A DNA stretch of 6,699 nucleotides, taken from contig JBBSIG010000148.1 of the NCBI GenBank assembly GCA_038232215.1, positions 1-6,699 on the forward strand. The letters run 5' to 3'. Both the position numbers and the translations under genes were made by a program. Numbering within the stretch: position 1 is the stretch's first letter; the number at the start of each line of letters is the position of its first letter. The stretch comes from JBBSIG01 sp038232215. Its GTDB lineage: Bacteria; Actinomycetota; Thermoleophilia; Gaiellales; Gaiellaceae. The notes under the pieces were generated by a model. It worked only from the letters and a program-made list of their open reading frames with translations, did not search any database and was not told the DNA's origin. Shown here one piece after another: positions 4,345-6,699 of the stretch.

Positions 4345-6699
4345 TCATTCCGCCTCGTCGAGCGACTTGACGACGAGCAGCTCGTTGCCGCGGTCGTCGA
4401 TCACCTTGACCGCGACCTCGCGCACGTCGCCGGCGGTGAACGGCGCGCTGACCGTGCCCGAGAGGTGCTCCCAGACCGACTCCTCGAAGTCCGTCCTGAG
4501 CGCCTTCCTGAGGTTGTCCCAGGCGCTCGTGCGGGGAAAGAACGCCTGCGAGACGTGGAACGAAAGGCCGTTCCAGGCCGTGTCGAGCAGCCACGCGGGC
4601 ACGTCGCTGCCGCTGCGATGGGTCGCCTCGAACGTCGTCGGGTCGAAGGTGTCGAGGCCGCGCAGCTCGACCTCGTAGCGCTGCGGGCCGCCCTGCTCCT
4701 CCGGGTCGACCTTGCGGAGCGCGACGTCGGGAAGCCCCGAGACCGAGAAGAGCTGGCTCGACCGCATCGTCTTCAGCAGGTCGCCCATCACGAGGTCGGG
4801 AGTCGCCTGCACGTACGTGGCGGGGATCCCGATCTGCTGCTCGATCTTCTCGACGAGCGCGCGTGCATTCGGCTCGATCGCGAAGCCGATCACGAGCAGC
4901 TGCTCATAGTGCTTCATGTGCGCCTCGCGCGCGGCCTCGTAGACGAGCTTCTCGCTGACCGCGCCGTTCTCGGGGCCGAACACGATCGCGACCGGCGCGT
5001 CGTCGGGCTCGAGCGCCGCCTCCCCCGTCAGCGTCAGCGACTGGGCCGGCGGCCGGACGTTGCGGAGCGAGATCGTCCTGTTGCCGCCGAGCTGGAGCGA
5101 CGGGTTGCGGCGCAGCGCCTCGAGCATCCGGTCGACGTACGACGCGTCGTCGGGCACGCCCGAGTCCTCGATCCCGTCGCCCTCGAAGTCGACCGGCGTC
5201 GGGATCGTCGCCTCGACGACGAAGGGGCCGGTGACGCGGGTGACGTTCCTCGTCACCTCCGGCCGGTCGACGAGCACCTCCTCCGCGGGCGGCTCGTCGT
5301 TGGCGATCGACTTGAGCGTGACGTGCGGGACGATGCCGCCGACCTCCTCGCCCTTTCGGTTCTGTCGACGCTTGTAGACGAAGCCGGTGGCCGGGCCGCG
5401 TTCCGGATCCTGGAGCTCGTAGTACGGGAAGGTCGCGGTGAGCAGCCGCTGCCGCGCGAGCGCGAGCGGGACGCGCGAGGTGTCGATCGTGATCCAGCGC
5501 CGGCCCCACTGCTCGGCGACGTAGGCCGTCGTGCCGGACCCGCACGTCGGGTCGAGGACGAGGTCGCCTGGGTCAGTGGTCATCAGGAGACATTTTTCGA
5601 TGAAGCCAGGGGCCGTCTGAACCACGTACGTCCGCGTTCCTGTCATGCCAGCGCGAGATATCGGCCAGAGCGTCGTCAACCGTCGGAACGGGAATTCGTC
5701 CCTGTAGCTCTTCCACCAAAGCGTGTTTCCTTGGACATGCAGGCGGCCGAGGTCCCTCAGGCGTTCGATCCCCGTTTTGCTGGTCGACCAGCCGCGAGTC
5801 GAAGAAGGCAAATACTCGCTTTCATCGAGCTCGACGGGAAAGCGGGATCCCTCGCTTCCTGTTTGGGAAGTCAGGTTTTCGAGTTTGAGTATCCGGCCGT
5901 CTGGCACTGGATCGAGGCGCATCTTCTGTCGGACGGACAAGTCGATGATCGTTCCATCAGGGGTCTCGACACACACATACCGCTCGTCCGGGTTCTCAAA
6001 TGGGTCTCGGGCAACAAACAGAGGCCGAACCTTTTGTACTGCTCGATCTCTCGCGTACCAGAGAAGAAAGTCAGCAACTTGCGGCGGACGGCTGCTCGAC
6101 TGGCCGGTGGTCTTCTCGATGAGAACTACTCCGCAGAAGTTCTCCGCCCCGAAGACCTCGTCGCCGATTTCGCGGACGTGATGCAGGTTGTCCTCCGAGA
6201 TCTGCACGAAGGCGCTGCCAGACGGAGTAAGCAGCTCGCGCGCCACGAGCAGCCGGTCACGCAGGTACGTCAGATATGAGTGCAGCCCGAGCTCCCAGGT
6301 GTCGCGGTACGCCTTCACCATCTCGGGCTCGCGGGTCATGTCGCCGTCGTCGTTGTTCTTCACGTCCCGACGGCGCACGAATGGCTGGAAGTTCGAGCCG
6401 AACTTCACGCCGTAGGGCGGGTCGATGTAGATCGCCTGCACCTGCCCGCCGAGGCCCTCGTACTCGAGCAGCGAATTCATGACGACGAGCGAGTCTCCGA
6501 GGATCATCCGGTTGACCCAGCCGCCTTTGTGCTCGTAGGCCTCGAGCTGCTGGTGCAGCGGAAGCTGCGGGTCGGCGAAGAGCTGGAGCTCGAGCTGCCG
6601 GTCGCGCTCGTGCCCGGCGAGCGTCTCGAGGATCGCCTTCGTCGAGAGCCGCTCGTGCACGAAGAGCGGCAACGTCGGCACGTCGAACGAGAGCCGCTC
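4345..6699 (-). CDS. mod: Type III-like DNA methyltransferase Mod (5' end cut by window edge)
   Basis: This is a beta-class amino-methyltransferase that would modify and protect the target site, and supply specificity to the Res partner. The frame is open to the right edge; a GTG at 6681 is in frame, but upstream codons reading ERLSFD match the family, so the true start lies outside. Numbering from that GTG: conserved lead-in MILGDSLVVMNSLLE (59-73), catalytic DPPY (87-90), QISEDNLHHVR (160-170), a variable target-recognition region (about 184-371), and the AdoMet site DPTCGSGTTA (377-386). The DPPY-before-AdoMet order is typical of type III Mod proteins. About 350 further residues follow, beyond a minimal methyltransferase, containing FGPENG (568-573), LLVIGFAIEP (595-604) and LSFHVSQAFFPR (706-717). 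No frameshift is seen. The recognition region differs sharply in base composition from the rest. The gene lies upstream of res on the same strand, separated by the antisense toxin-antitoxin pair. Target sequence, and N6-adenine versus N4-cytosine, cannot be read from this; adenine is usual. Confidence 0.92.
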   Translation of the reverse strand, partial: ERLSFDVPTLPLFVHERLSTKAILETLAGHERDRQLELQLFADPQLPLHQQLEAYEHKGGWVNRMILGDSLVVMNSLLEYEGLGGQVQAIYIDPPYGVKFGSNFQPFVRRRDVKNNDDGDMTREPEMVKAYRDTWELGLHSYLTYLRDRLLVARELLTPSGSAFVQISEDNLHHVREIGDEVFGAENFCGVVLIEKTTGQSSSRPPQVADFLLWYARDRAVQKVRPLFVARDPFENPDERYVCVETPDGTIIDLSVRQKMRLDPVPDGRILKLENLTSQTGSEGSRFPVELDESEYLPSSTRGWSTSKTGIERLRDLGRLHVQGNTLWWKSYRDEFPFRRLTTLWPISRAGMTGTRTYVVQTAPGFIEKCLLMTTDPGDLVLDPTCGSGTTAYVAEQWGRRWITIDTSRVPLALARQRLLTATFPYYELQDPERGPATGFVYKRRQNRKGEEVGGIVPHVTLKSIANDEPPAEEVLVDRPEVTRNVTRVTGPFVVEATIPTPVDFEGDGIEDSGVPDDASYVDRMLEALRRNPSLQLGGNRTISLRNVRPPAQSLTLTGEAALEPDDAPVAIVFGPENGAVSEKLVYEAAREAHMKHYEQLLVIGFAIEPNARALVEKIEQQIGIPATYVQATPDLVMGDLLKTMRSSQLFSVSGLPDVALRKVDPEEQGGPQRYEVELRGLDTFDPTTFEATHRSGSDVPAWLLDTAWNGLSFHVSQAFFPRTSAWDNLRKALRTDFEESVWEHLSGTVSAPFTAGDVREVAVKVIDDRGNELLVVKSLDEAE
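5569..6132 (-). other. Compositionally distinct target-recognition segment of mod
   Basis: Codons for residues about 184-371 of Mod (numbered from GTG 6681) use many A/T-ending triplets. Counting by hand, codons 208-307 are 61% G/C at the third position. Codons 368-427 just downstream are 93% (56 of 60), and codons 9-48 near the start are 39 of 40. Total GC is about 58% over 5581-6120 against 73% over 5461-5580. The segment lies between the QISEDN motif and the AdoMet-binding motif, where beta-class Mod proteins carry the target-recognition domain. The reading frame is intact across both edges. Likely acquired by recombination from a less GC-rich donor. Confidence 0.65.

Noticed and set aside
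4465..6279. 604-codon plus-strand open frame opposite mod
   Set aside because: It lies antisense to a clear methyltransferase; its composition is dominated by Arg, Val, Leu and Asp with no family pattern.
1..6699. CRISPR arrays, insertion sequences, tRNA or rRNA genes
   Set aside because: No direct repeat series, transposase motif, terminal inverted repeats or RNA gene signature was seen on either strand.

Overview
The window carries high-GC DNA with strongly G/C-ending codons, GTG and TTG starts, and two genes whose start codon lies 6 nt after a -10-like hexamer with no good Shine-Dalgarno. This fits an actinobacterium, possibly a deep soil lineage such as Thermoleophilia. The lineage is an inference; no rRNA or marker gene is present.

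Layout by increasing coordinate. (1) 1-577, minus: 5' part of a TM0106-family RecB-like nuclease gene that runs off the left edge. (2) 578-709: short intergenic region with a hairpin and a candidate promoter. (3) 710-3764, minus: a type III-like restriction subunit (SF2 helicase plus PD-(D/E)XK nuclease). It is complete in content, but one extra base at 3079-3081 splits the reading frame. (4) 3797-4079, plus: a small candidate toxin gene, also split by one extra base, at 3890-3893. (5) 4037-4339, plus: an intact DUF2283 protein, the probable antitoxin, overlapping the toxin by 43 nt. (6) 4345-6699, minus: the partner Mod-type DNA methyltransferase, intact but missing its N-terminus at the right edge.

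Mod and Res should form one modification-restriction system. On the minus strand the order is mod, then res, then the TM0106-type nuclease gene. A toxin-antitoxin-like pair sits between mod and res in the opposite orientation: head to head with res (32 bp apart) and tail to tail with mod (5 bp apart).

Three points deserve attention. First, both potentially self-harming genes (res and toxin) are frameshifted, while both protective genes (mod and antitoxin) read through. This may be real decay or two sequencing indels. Second, the target-recognition part of mod (about 5569-6132) has much lower GC and GC3 than the rest of the gene, with sharp edges, as expected after a specificity-domain swap. 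Third, the toxin-antitoxin pair is antisense within the restriction-modification locus, which could couple their expression. The components belong to known families. The arrangement and the lesions are what is unusual.
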